A DNA stretch of 64,000 bases from VXYL01 sp965116345. GTDB lineage: Bacteria > Pseudomonadota > Gammaproteobacteria > Pseudomonadales > Azotimanducaceae. The first letter of the stretch is position 1. Every line of letters starts with the position of its first letter. The position numbers were made by a program, and so were the translations under genes. The notes beneath the pieces were generated by a model. The model saw nothing but the letters and a program-made list of their open reading frames with translations. It was not told where the DNA came from and searched no databases. The DNA is taken from assembly GCA_965116345.1 (NCBI GenBank), contig OZ220680.1, positions 3,968,001 through 4,032,000 of the forward strand. The letters run 5' to 3'. Of the stretch, positions 35,461-43,297 are shown in pieces.

Positions 35461-36607
35461 CAGGCAGGAACCGTTCGCGGAGCGGGTGGTCAAGTTCGAC
35501 CGCCCGGTGCGTTCCCACGCGCTGCTGCTCGACGCGCACGGGGCTTTCCTGGGTGTCGGCACGAACGGTGAGTTGGAAGCGTTCGACATCGCCGACGACC
35601 GGGTAATCTGGGACCGTGGGGACGGCGACGTGAGGCATGTGGCGACGGGGCGCAGATTGCCTGTTGCCGAGGGTTTCGTCACCGCCATGGGCGAGCGCTT
35701 CGCCCTGTCGCACGGCCCGGAGAAACTGCCCTCCGAGTACCTGGAGACCATGGAAGCCAACGGGTGGGTGTGCCTGACCAGCCTCCTCGCGCCCGAGGTG
35801 GCCGATGGTCTTCGACGGGTGGCCTGCACGGACGAATACGCCGACCGGCCGCGGGACACGTCGCGCGGGGCCATCTGCCAGGACATCGCGGTGGCACGCG
35901 CGGCCGCCGAACCGGTTTCGCTTTGGCTGATCCGCGAGTACATGCGCACCGCCGACATCTGCATGGCGCATGCCCCCGCCCTCGCGGTGCTTGGCAGGGA
36001 CGACGGCAAACGCCGGGTACAGGGCTGGCATTCGGACTACCCGTACCACTGGGGCGTGCCGGCCCCGGGACAGGTGCCGATACAACCCGGGGCGACCCGG
36101 CTCGGCGTGCAGCGCAACGTCTGCGTGTCGGATTTCACCAAGGTGGGCGGCGCCACGGTCTTCAAGCTGGGCTCACATGCCAGGAACCAGGGGCCCCCCG
36201 ACGAGTGGGGTACGGCGGCGCTCCACGCCCGGGCCGACTACCGTGCCCGATACGGACTGCCCTACAACGGCCCGGATGCCGACATCATCGAGGCGCCGGG
36301 CGGCAGCATCATCCTGTACGACGCGCGCACCTGGCACCGCGCCGGCATCAATCGCACGGACAATCGGCGCGCCGCGATGCTCCAGGCCATGGTGCCGATG
36401 TACGTCATGCCCAAGGTGGACATGGGCGCGGCCTACAAGCAGTTCGCCGCGAGCGACGTCTACGCCGAGATCACGCAACGCGAGCGCCGTGAACTCGAGG
36501 CCCTACTGGTCCGCCGGCTTCCCGGTCCGCCCCTCCACGGTGCGCTCGCCACGGATCGGGAACTGGCCGCCCTCGTGAAGCGGGACGCGGCTCCCGGCGG
36601 CTACTAA
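35450..36607 (+). CDS. phytanoyl-CoA dioxygenase (PhyH) family protein
   Basis: 385 residues from ATG 35450. The Fe(II)/2-oxoglutarate ligands are His194 and Asp196 (GWHSDYPYHW) and His296 (ARTWHRAGINRT), with Arg306 region RTDNRRA for 2-oxoglutarate. Before the catalytic fold there is an extra N-terminal segment of ~90 residues (SHALLLDAHGAFLGVG, ELEAFDIADDRVIWDR) that is not typical of PhyH proteins. Substrates in this family range from acyl-CoAs to natural products, so none is assigned. It overlaps the ThDP-enzyme gene by 11 bp. Confidence 0.9.
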   Translation: MVSNRQEPFAERVVKFDRPVRSHALLLDAHGAFLGVGTNGELEAFDIADDRVIWDRGDGDVRHVATGRRLPVAEGFVTAMGERFALSHGPEKLPSEYLETMEANGWVCLTSLLAPEVADGLRRVACTDEYADRPRDTSRGAICQDIAVARAAAEPVSLWLIREYMRTADICMAHAPALAVLGRDDGKRRVQGWHSDYPYHWGVPAPGQVPIQPGATRLGVQRNVCVSDFTKVGGATVFKLGSHARNQGPPDEWGTAALHARADYRARYGLPYNGPDADIIEAPGGSIILYDARTWHRAGINRTDNRRAAMLQAMVPMYVMPKVDMGAAYKQFAASDVYAEITQRERRELEALLVRRLPGPPLHGALATDRELAALVKRDAAPGGY

Positions 36608-36708
36608 GAATGCTCTGATCAAGCCATCCCTGGCTTGATCAGAAACGCAAAAGCAAAGAGCGCGTCCCCAGCAGTCGCTTCTGACTGATTGGCGCGAAGC
36701 CACCGGTC
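36608..36708. repeat. diverged multi-hairpin element between convergent genes
   Basis: CTGATCAAGCCA (36615-36626) and TGGCTTGATCAG (36631-36642) form a 12-bp stem that matches hairpin 1 of the 121-bp unit. An A-rich stretch, TGGC-gcgaa-GCCA and GGTCTCAGACC follow in the same general order. It separates phyH (+) from rpoN (-). Confidence 0.75.
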
Positions 36709-38211
36709 TCAGACCAACCGGCGCCGTTCGTTGGATGGTGGGATCCCCAGCGACTCGCGGTACTTGGCCACGGTTCGTCGGGCCACCTGGATGCTGCGTT
36801 CCTTGAGCAGGGCGGCGATGCGGTTGTCCGACAGGGGCTTGCGCGGATTCTCCTCGGCGGTGAGTTTGCGGATCAGCGCGCGGATCGCGGTGCTGGATAC
36901 TTCGCCGCCGTTGACGGTGCCGACGTGACTGGAGAAGAAGTACTTCAACTCGAACACGCCCTGTGGCGTCGCCATGTACTTTCGGGTCGTGACGCGAGAG
37001 ATCGTGGATTCGTGGCGGTCGACGGCGGTCGCGATGTCGGCGAGCACAAGCGGCTGCATGGCCTCCTCGCCGCGCTCGAGAAAGCCGACCTGGCGTTCGA
37101 CGATCTTTGCGGCGACCTTGAGAAGGGTTTCGTTCCGGTAGTCGAGGTTCTTCAGGAACCACTTGGCGTCCTGCAGGTTGTTCTTCAGGTACTGGTTCTC
37201 GGCACTCGGGTCGGCGCGCCGGATGAGGCCCGCATAGCCTTCGTTGATTCGTATCCGGGGTGCGGCATCCTGGTTCAATTCCACGGTCCAACGGCCGTTG
37301 CGCTTGGTAACCAGGACGTCCGGTTCGACGTACTCGATGCCACGGTCGCCGATGCCGGCGCCGGGACGTGGATTGAGCGAACGGACCAGCGTCATGACCT
37401 CGACCAGTTGCTCTTCGCCCAGCCGCGCGCGTCGAGCCAGGGCGACGAAATCCCGGCTGGCGAGCAATGGGAAGTGGTCGCGCACCAGGCGGATGGCCTC
37501 GGCCCGCCAGGGGGTGTCCTCGGCAAGCTGCTCGAGCTGTAGGCGGAGGCACTCGGCCAAGTCTCGCGCGCCGATCCCGGGCGGTTCGAAGGACTGCACC
37601 AACTTCACCACGGCCTCCATCTCGTCGGTGCCGTAGTCGAGGGTGGAATCCATGTCTTCGACGAGTTCCTCGACGGTGGCCGAGAGCATGCCGTCGTCGT
37701 CGATGTTGCCGATGATGGTCATCGCGGCCAACCGGTCGCGGTCGGACAGGCGCGTCAGTTCGAGTTGCCACAGCAGGTGGTCCTGCAGGGTGTCGGTGGC
37801 GCCGTTGCGCTCTTCGAATCCGTCGTCGCCGTCCGCGGCGGACACCCGGGTCGCCGTGGTGGGCTGATAGACATCGTCCCAGGAGACGTCGACGGGCAGA
37901 TCCTCGGGAATCTCCTCCATGGTCTCCGGTCCCTCGGCGGGCTCGTCCAACTCGGCGTCGAGATCAGCGGTGTCCAGGTCGCCGCCGTCGTCGACGTTGT
38001 CGGCCTCGGTGATTTCCGGAGGCTCGTCGTCCTCGGCGAGGGCGTCCGTGTCGTCGTCCTCGGAGAGGTCCAGCATGGGATTCGACTCGATGGTCTGCTG
38101 GATCTCGGCCTTGAGTTCCAACGCCGAGAGCTGCATGAGACGGATTGCCTGCTGCAGCTGCGGCGTCATGGCGAGTTGCTGGCCCAGCCGCAGCGACAGC
38201 GATTGCTTCAT
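36709..38211 (-). CDS. rpoN: RNA polymerase sigma-54 factor
   Basis: 500 residues. ATG 38211 overlaps the lptB stop (TGATG). Region I is the Gln/Leu-rich QQLAMTPQLQQAIRLMQLSALEL, region II is long and acidic (~50-125), and region III has core-binding and helix-turn-helix parts (AAKIVERQVGFLERGEEAMQPL, HESTISRVTTRKYMATPQGVFELKYFF). The RpoN box is ARRTVAKYR at 477-485. It directs enhancer-dependent transcription. It ends the lpt operon, as in other gammaproteobacteria, but the usual hpf-ptsN-rapZ genes do not follow; a hairpin repeat and unrelated genes do. Confidence 0.97.
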   Translation of the reverse strand: MKQSLSLRLGQQLAMTPQLQQAIRLMQLSALELKAEIQQTIESNPMLDLSEDDDTDALAEDDEPPEITEADNVDDGGDLDTADLDAELDEPAEGPETMEEIPEDLPVDVSWDDVYQPTTATRVSAADGDDGFEERNGATDTLQDHLLWQLELTRLSDRDRLAAMTIIGNIDDDGMLSATVEELVEDMDSTLDYGTDEMEAVVKLVQSFEPPGIGARDLAECLRLQLEQLAEDTPWRAEAIRLVRDHFPLLASRDFVALARRARLGEEQLVEVMTLVRSLNPRPGAGIGDRGIEYVEPDVLVTKRNGRWTVELNQDAAPRIRINEGYAGLIRRADPSAENQYLKNNLQDAKWFLKNLDYRNETLLKVAAKIVERQVGFLERGEEAMQPLVLADIATAVDRHESTISRVTTRKYMATPQGVFELKYFFSSHVGTVNGGEVSSTAIRALIRKLTAEENPRKPLSDNRIAALLKERSIQVARRTVAKYRESLGIPPSNERRRLV

Positions 38212-38957
38212 CACAGTTCGAACATCTCGCCGAGATAGACCCGTCTTACCGTCTCGTTGGATAGTATGGCTTCGGGACTGCCTTCGGCAATCAAGTGCCC
38301 CTCGTTGACGATGTAGGCGCGGTCGCAGATGTCGAGGGTTTCGCGGACGTTGTGGTCGGTGATGAGAACGCCGATCCCGCGGCCGGCAAGGCTCCTGATC
38401 TCGTTCTTGAGATCGTTCACCGAGATGGGATCGACACCGGCGAAGGGTTCGTCGAGGAGCATGAACCCGGGTTCGCCGGTGAGTGCCCGGGCTATCTCGA
38501 CCCGGCGCCGCTCACCGCCCGACAGCTGTTCGCCCATGCTGTCGCGGATGCCCTCCAGGCGAAAGTCACGGAGCAGGGCGGCGACCAGCTCGTGGCGCGC
38601 GCCGCGATTCAGGTGGCGGCGCAGTTCGGCGACGGCGAGCAGGTTGTTCTCGACGCTGAGCTTGCGGAACACGCTCGCTTCCTGGGGCAGGTAGCCGAGC
38701 CCGGCACGGGCACGTTCATGCATGGGGCGGCCGCTCAAGTCCGTAGCGTCGATCCGCACACTCCCCGCATCGGCCCGGATCAGTCCGAGAATCATGTAGA
38801 AGCAGGTCGTCTTGCCGGCGCCGTTGGGACCCAAAAGCCCGACGACTTCGCCGCTTTGGACGCTCAGATTGACGTCTTCGACGACGTTGCGTCCGCGGTA
38901 GCCCTTGGTCAGGCCGGCGACGGCTAGGGTGGCCGGTCGTGCGGTGGCGCCGGCCAC
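38211..38957 (-). CDS. lptB: lipopolysaccharide export ATPase LptB
   Basis: 248 residues from GTG 38957, which gives the family length. Walker A GPNGAGKTT, Q-loop YLPQEASVFRKLSVENN, signature LSGGERRRVEIARAL, Walker B FMLLDEPFAGVDPISV and switch ITDHNVRETL are all intact. It powers extraction of LPS from the inner membrane with LptFG and LptC. The start is 3 bp beyond the lptA stop and its own stop overlaps rpoN. Confidence 0.97.
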   Translation of the reverse strand: MAGATARPATLAVAGLTKGYRGRNVVEDVNLSVQSGEVVGLLGPNGAGKTTCFYMILGLIRADAGSVRIDATDLSGRPMHERARAGLGYLPQEASVFRKLSVENNLLAVAELRRHLNRGARHELVAALLRDFRLEGIRDSMGEQLSGGERRRVEIARALTGEPGFMLLDEPFAGVDPISVNDLKNEIRSLAGRGIGVLITDHNVRETLDICDRAYIVNEGHLIAEGSPEAILSNETVRRVYLGEMFEL

Positions 38958-38959
38958 GA

Positions 38960-39496
38960 TCAGTCGGAATCGGTGGTCGGTGGCAGAACGGCGCGGCAGC
39001 CGGCACCGCATTCGACGCGGTCGTCCTTGAGGTGGTAGACGATCACGCCGCCCTCGAACTCGCCATCGCCCTTGGCCAGGAACGCCTCGCCGCGCAACTC
39101 GATCCGGTCATCGGCCAGGCGGTAGTCGATGGTCTGTGCGCGGGCGTCGACGAACGGTTCGTCCGTCCGAACCTGTTGACGAAGCCGTGCCGGCTCGTCC
39201 GGATCGCCCTTGGCCACGGCCCTGGCGAGCTTGCCGTCCCGGTTCGTGAGCGTCAGCGCGTTCGCGGCGATGCGCAACGTACCCTGTTCGACCACCACCG
39301 ATCCGGAGAGCTCGGTGACCCCGTTCGGGTTCAAGTCGGCAGTACCCTTGAGGGCCACAATGGACACGGGTTGATCGGCGTCTTCGGGCAAAGCCGAGAC
39401 CGGTCCGGCGACGAACGCGAGCAACAGGCCGACGCGACGCCATGCAACGAGGGCGGGTCGGTCAGGGAGAGCCGTTGTGCTGGTGCGGTTCAACAA
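38960..39496 (-). CDS. lptA: lipopolysaccharide transport periplasmic protein LptA
   Basis: 178 residues from TTG 39496. No in-frame ATG or GTG precedes the signal sequence (WRRVGLLLAFVAGPVSA), so the start is uncertain and overlaps lptC by 35 bp. The mature part has OstA-fold beta strands (VSIVALKGTADLNPNGVTELSGSV, TLRIAANALTLTNRDGKLARA, ARAQTIDYRLADDRIELRGEA). It bridges LptC to LptD across the periplasm. Position between lptC and lptB is the conserved one. Confidence 0.9.
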   Translation of the reverse strand: MLNRTSTTALPDRPALVAWRRVGLLLAFVAGPVSALPEDADQPVSIVALKGTADLNPNGVTELSGSVVVEQGTLRIAANALTLTNRDGKLARAVAKGDPDEPARLRQQVRTDEPFVDARAQTIDYRLADDRIELRGEAFLAKGDGEFEGGVIVYHLKDDRVECGAGCRAVLPPTTDSD

Positions 39497-40121
39497 GGAT
39501 GGAAATCCGCTGGTTCGCCGACGAAAAGAGCTCCACGCGCCTGCTGGCGAGGTCGGCCTCGAAGCCCGCGGCGGCCAGGCGACCGGAACTCGTCTCGATC
39601 ATAACAGGTTGATCCGTGCGCACGTGCCGCCGGTCGGGGTGAACGACCAGGGACTCGGTGCGCATCTCGGCGAATTCCGGTCCGCCGATGTCGCGAGTCA
39701 GCCGGACCTCGCCCTGCAGTTCGATGCGTTCCTCTTCGCCTCCTTCGGCGCGGGCAACCGTGAACACGTCGCCGCGCCGTGACGCGACCTTCCAGGGCGG
39801 GCCATCGACTTCGTGGAGTTCGAGCACCGGCTCGATCAGGCGGGCGACCCGATCACGTTCGAACTGGCTGGTCCTTTCGGCGCTGAGGCGATAGTGGACC
39901 GTGCCGTCGTCCCGAAACCGGGTGATGACGCTGTCCTCGAGGTAGACGTCGGGTTCGTCGGCGAACTCCGCCGGCAGCTCCGGGCTGCGGAGTTCGCCGG
40001 GGACCAGCAGCACAGCCACGGCGGCGAACCCGACCGCGCCGATCACCACGGTACCCCAGCGGATGAACGTCTTGCCCGGCGGCGGGTCCGCGGTCCCGGG
40101 CTCGGCGGGTTCGGTGGCCAC
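39462..40121 (-). CDS. lptC: LPS export ABC transporter periplasmic protein LptC
   Basis: 219 residues from GTG 40121, 3 bp beyond the kdsC stop. A single N-terminal transmembrane helix (WGTVVIGAVGFAAVAVLLV) precedes an OstA-like jellyroll half (EDSVITRFRDDGTVHYRLSA, RRGDVFTVARAEGGEEERIELQGEVRL). It receives LPS from LptB2FG and passes it to LptA. It sits in the yrbG-kdsC-lptC-lptA-lptB-rpoN order. Confidence 0.93.
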   Translation of the reverse strand: MATEPAEPGTADPPPGKTFIRWGTVVIGAVGFAAVAVLLVPGELRSPELPAEFADEPDVYLEDSVITRFRDDGTVHYRLSAERTSQFERDRVARLIEPVLELHEVDGPPWKVASRRGDVFTVARAEGGEEERIELQGEVRLTRDIGGPEFAEMRTESLVVHPDRRHVRTDQPVMIETSSGRLAAAGFEADLASRRVELFSSANQRISILVEPHQHNGSP

Positions 40122-40124
40122 GCT

Positions 40125-40631
40125 TCACCCCCTGGCGGTGAGGAGGAGGTCGCAGATCTCGCGCACCGCGCCCAAGCCCCCGGGAGTCGTGGTGACGTAG
40201 TCGGCCCTGGCGATGACGGTGGGATGCGCATTGGGCACGCTCAAGGACATGCCGACCCGGCCAAACACCGGGAGGTCGGGCAGGTCGTCGCCGGCGTAGG
40301 CCATGTGCCGGGTTTCGATACCGGTCAACTTCGACACCTCGTCGAGGCTTGCCACCTTGTCGCCGACACCGGTGAAGACATAGGGCACGCCCAGCTCGGC
40401 GGCCCGCCGATCGACGGCCTCCGAACGGCGTCCCGAGATGATCGCGATGGGCGTGCCAGCGGCGAGCAGCATCTTCACGGCGCTGCCGTCGTGGACGTGG
40501 AACGCCTTGAATTCGGTACCGTCGGTGCCGTAGTAGAGGCGCCCGTCGGTCATGACACCGTCGACGTCGAGGCCAAGCAGACGGATTTCCCTGGCCTGGT
40601 CGAGAACGGCGTCGGGAAAGGTGTGGTTCAC
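40125..40631 (-). CDS. kdsC: 3-deoxy-D-manno-octulosonate 8-phosphate phosphatase
   Basis: 168 residues from GTG 40631, overlapping the exchanger stop (GTGA). The HAD motif is LLGLDVDGVMTDG (nucleophile Asp22, acid/base Asp24). IAIISGRRSEAVDRRAAELG and MAYAGDDLPDLPVF complete the phosphatase motifs. It removes phosphate from KDO-8-P for lipid A core synthesis. kdsD, which normally lies between yrbG and kdsC, is absent here. Confidence 0.95.
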   Translation of the reverse strand: MNHTFPDAVLDQAREIRLLGLDVDGVMTDGRLYYGTDGTEFKAFHVHDGSAVKMLLAAGTPIAIISGRRSEAVDRRAAELGVPYVFTGVGDKVASLDEVSKLTGIETRHMAYAGDDLPDLPVFGRVGMSLSVPNAHPTVIARADYVTTTPGGLGAVREICDLLLTARG

Positions 40632-41620
40632 GCGCCGTGTTCGTGCTGGTAGAGAATGACGGTATAGCCGATCCACGCGGCGAGCAGGACGAGGCCCTCG
40701 AACCGGGTGATCACCTTGCGCGAGCCGACCGCGTACGCCAACAGCATGAGCAACGCGGTGAGCGCCACCATCATGCCGTAGTCCCGCCACAGCACGGCGA
40801 CGTCGATGACCTGCGGGTCGAGGAGCGCCGGGATGGCGAGCACGGCGAGGATGTTCAGGATGTTGGAGCCGACGACGTTGCCGATCGCCATTTCCGGATG
40901 TCCTTGGCGCGCGGCGGCAACGGTCACCGATAGTTCAGGCAGGCTGGTGCCGACGGCGACGATGGTCAGGCCGATGACCAGTTCGCTGACGTGGTATTCG
41001 ACGGCGACGACCGCCGCGCCCGTAACCAATATATGCGCGGAGACCAGCAGTGCCACGAGGCCGACTACGAACCAGGTGAAGGACTTCACCGCCGTCATGT
41101 CGGGCAACTCGTCTAGGTCGGTCTGCAGGGCGTCCGGCCTGGCGCGGTTCCGCCTTGCCAGCAGGTAGAGGATGACGCCAAGGCCGGCGAGCAGTGCCAG
41201 GCCGTCGAGGATCCCGACGTACAGGTTGAACAGGCAGGCCAGCGTCAGCAGCGTTGCACCGATCAGCCAAGGCAGTTCGCGCTTCAGAACGTTGTCGGCG
41301 AAGGGCAGGGGGCTCACCAACGCCGTGATGCCGAGCACGAGACCGATGTTGGCGATATTGGAGCCGATGGCATTGCCGATGGCCAACTCGCCGATGCCCA
41401 TGACACTCGCCTCGATGCCGACCATGATCTCCGGCGCGGAGGTGCCCACGGCGATCGCGGTCAATCCGATGACGATCTTCGACACGCCCAGGTTCTTGGC
41501 GACTGCGGCGGAGGCGTTGACGAATCGGTCGGCGCTCCAGCCGAGCGTGAGGAAGCCGACGATCAGCGCGAGGAACGGGTAGTTCTCGATCGCCTCGTAA
41601 AAGGTCGCAATGAGCCCCAT
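40628..41620 (-). CDS. yrbG: CaCA-family sodium/calcium exchanger, YrbG-like
   Basis: 330 residues and about ten helices in two inverted halves. The alpha-1 repeat is GLTAIAVGTSAPEIMVGIEA with GNAIGSNIANIGLVLG, and the alpha-2 repeat is GLTIVAVGTSLPELSVTVAA with GNVVGSNILNILAVL. A central acidic loop (DALQTDLDELPD) joins the halves. It exchanges cations across the inner membrane. It heads the minus-strand lpt operon and is divergent from ibaG, with palindromes between. Confidence 0.94.
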   Translation of the reverse strand: MGLIATFYEAIENYPFLALIVGFLTLGWSADRFVNASAAVAKNLGVSKIVIGLTAIAVGTSAPEIMVGIEASVMGIGELAIGNAIGSNIANIGLVLGITALVSPLPFADNVLKRELPWLIGATLLTLACLFNLYVGILDGLALLAGLGVILYLLARRNRARPDALQTDLDELPDMTAVKSFTWFVVGLVALLVSAHILVTGAAVVAVEYHVSELVIGLTIVAVGTSLPELSVTVAAARQGHPEMAIGNVVGSNILNILAVLAIPALLDPQVIDVAVLWRDYGMMVALTALLMLLAYAVGSRKVITRFEGLVLLAAWIGYTVILYQHEHGA

Positions 41621-41653
41621 ACACCCACAATAGTCTCCATCCCGAACGCATTA

Positions 41654-41701
41654 TGTTACCGACAGTAACACTGAGTAAACACGATTGACGCCGTGTTACT
41701 C
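41654..41701. promoter_or_regulatory. paired palindromes in the yrbG/ibaG divergent region
   Basis: TGTTAC-cgaca-GTAACA (41654-41670) is a perfect 6-bp-arm inverted repeat. It is followed by GAGTAAACACG (41673-41683) and CGTGTTACTC (41692-41701), an imperfect inverted repeat with one bulge that reuses the GTTAC half-site. The region is AT-richer than its surroundings and lies between divergent operons. An operator for an unknown dimeric regulator is the simplest reading. Confidence 0.45.
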
Positions 41702-41732
41702 TGACTAGCGGCGGCAAAAGCGATATCGATCC

Positions 41733-41960
41733 ATGACCGAGGACCTGCAGGAACGCATCGAAAAGGCCATCTCTGGCGCCGAGGTCGTGGTGGCGGGGGA
41801 GGGCAACCGCTTCGAAGTTCGCGTCGTCGCAAGGGAATTCGAAGGTTTGAGTCGGGTCAAGCGTCAGCAGGCCGTCTACGCGGCCATCGGCGACCTGATC
41901 GCCTCGGGTGCCGTCCACGCCGTGACCATCCGAGCCTTGACGCCTGCCGAGGCGGGTTGA
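41733..41960 (+). CDS. ibaG: BolA-family protein IbaG
   Basis: 75 residues. The BolA-like fold is indicated by LQERIEKAISGAEVVVAGEG, FEVRVVAREFEGLSRVKRQQAVYAAIGDLI and a C-terminal AVHAVTIRALTPAEAG. IbaG/YrbA proteins work with monothiol glutaredoxins in iron-sulfur handling and the acid response. In many gammaproteobacteria ibaG is followed by murA, hisG and hisD; here hisD follows directly with a 4-bp overlap. Confidence 0.93.
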   Translation: MTEDLQERIEKAISGAEVVVAGEGNRFEVRVVAREFEGLSRVKRQQAVYAAIGDLIASGAVHAVTIRALTPAEAG

Positions 41961-43297
41961 CCCGAGGCGACGGCGACAGTTCCGTGTTCCGACGCCTGGA
42001 CACCCGCGATCCGGATTTCGACGGCGAGCTGGACAAGCTACTCGCCTGGGATGCCAGGGAGCCCGACGAGGTGGCACGTACCGCCGCCGAAATCGTCGCC
42101 GAGGTACGCGAGGGTGGCGATACGGCGCTGGTCCGCTTCACACGGCTTCACGACCGCGTCGACGTGGATGACCCCGCGGCCTTGGAACTGGAACCTGCAG
42201 AACTCCGGCGGTGCCTGGACGCCTTGCCGACTGCGGACCGCGATGCCCTGGTCGCTGCCCGCGACCGCATCCGGGACTACCACGAACGCCAGCCGGACGG
42301 TGGATTCGAGTACACGGACCCGCTCGGCAACCGGCTCGGCCAGCTCGTGCGGCCGCTCGACCGCGTCGGCGTCTATGTCCCCGGTGGCCAGGCCGCCTAT
42401 CCATCGACGGTGCTGATGACGGTCGTCCCGGCGCGGGTCGCCGGTGTGGGCGAGGTGATCGTCACGGTACCCACGCCCGGCGGCGAGCGCAGCGATCACG
42501 TCTTCGCGGCCATGGCCATCTCGGGCGTCGACCGCGTGTTCACCGTCGGTGGTGCGCAGGCGATCGCGGCGCTGGCGTACGGTACGGCCACGGTACCGCG
42601 GGTGGACAAGATCGTCGGCCCGGGTGGCGCCTACGTCGCGGCCGCCAAACGCCTGGTGTTCGGCGCCGCGGGCATCGACCTGATCGCGGGACCGAGCGAG
42701 ATCCTGGTGGTCGCCGACGGCAGTGTGGACGCCCGTTGGACGGCCTTGGACCTGCTTTCGCAGGCGGAGCACGATGCCGCCGCGCAGGCGATTCTGGTGT
42801 CGCCGCACGGCGATTGTCTCGACGGCGTGGCCCAGGCGGTTGAGGCCCTGCTAACCGATCTGCCCCGTCGGGAGGTGATTCGGGAATCCCTGCGCCGACG
42901 CGGCGCCATGATTGCGGTGCGCGACCTCGCCGAAGCCTGCGACATCGCCAACCGGGTCGCGCCGGAGCACCTGCAGCTTGCCGTCGCCGACCCCGAGTCG
43001 TTGCTGCCCGCCGTGCGTCATGCGGGCGCCGTCTTTCTCGGCGCTCATGCGGCCGAGGTGTTCGGCGACTACGTCGCGGGTCCCAGTCATGTGCTGCCCA
43101 CCTTCGGTACCGCCCGCTACGCATCGCCCCTCGGGGTCACGGACTTTCAGAAGCGCATGTCGGTAATCGGCGGCAGCGCCTCGTCGGTGCAGCCGCTGGC
43201 GCGCACCGCCGCGAACATCGCGACAGCGGAAGGGCTCGCGGCCCATGCGGCGGCGGCGCGGGTGCGTATCACGGGCTTTGACGACAACGAGTCTTGA
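41957..43297 (+). CDS. hisD: histidinol dehydrogenase
   Basis: 446 residues from TTG 41957 overlapping the ibaG stop (TTGA); GTG 41984 would give 437 residues, nearer the family length. Signatures include LGQLVRPLDRVGVYVPGGQA, VFTVGGAQAIAALAYGTATV, DKIVGPGGAYVAAAKRLVFG, AGPSEILVVADG, LLSQAEHDAAAQA with zinc/catalytic residues, APEHLQLAV and AGPSHVLPT. It performs the last two oxidations in histidine synthesis. No other his gene is in the window. Confidence 0.96.
   Translation: MTRGDGDSSVFRRLDTRDPDFDGELDKLLAWDAREPDEVARTAAEIVAEVREGGDTALVRFTRLHDRVDVDDPAALELEPAELRRCLDALPTADRDALVAARDRIRDYHERQPDGGFEYTDPLGNRLGQLVRPLDRVGVYVPGGQAAYPSTVLMTVVPARVAGVGEVIVTVPTPGGERSDHVFAAMAISGVDRVFTVGGAQAIAALAYGTATVPRVDKIVGPGGAYVAAAKRLVFGAAGIDLIAGPSEILVVADGSVDARWTALDLLSQAEHDAAAQAILVSPHGDCLDGVAQAVEALLTDLPRREVIRESLRRRGAMIAVRDLAEACDIANRVAPEHLQLAVADPESLLPAVRHAGAVFLGAHAAEVFGDYVAGPSHVLPTFGTARYASPLGVTDFQKRMSVIGGSASSVQPLARTAANIATAEGLAAHAAAARVRITGFDDNES

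Noticed and set aside
34312..36009. 565-codon antisense frame over the ThDP/PhyH pair
   Set aside because: Spans two well-supported overlapping genes and lacks any motif.
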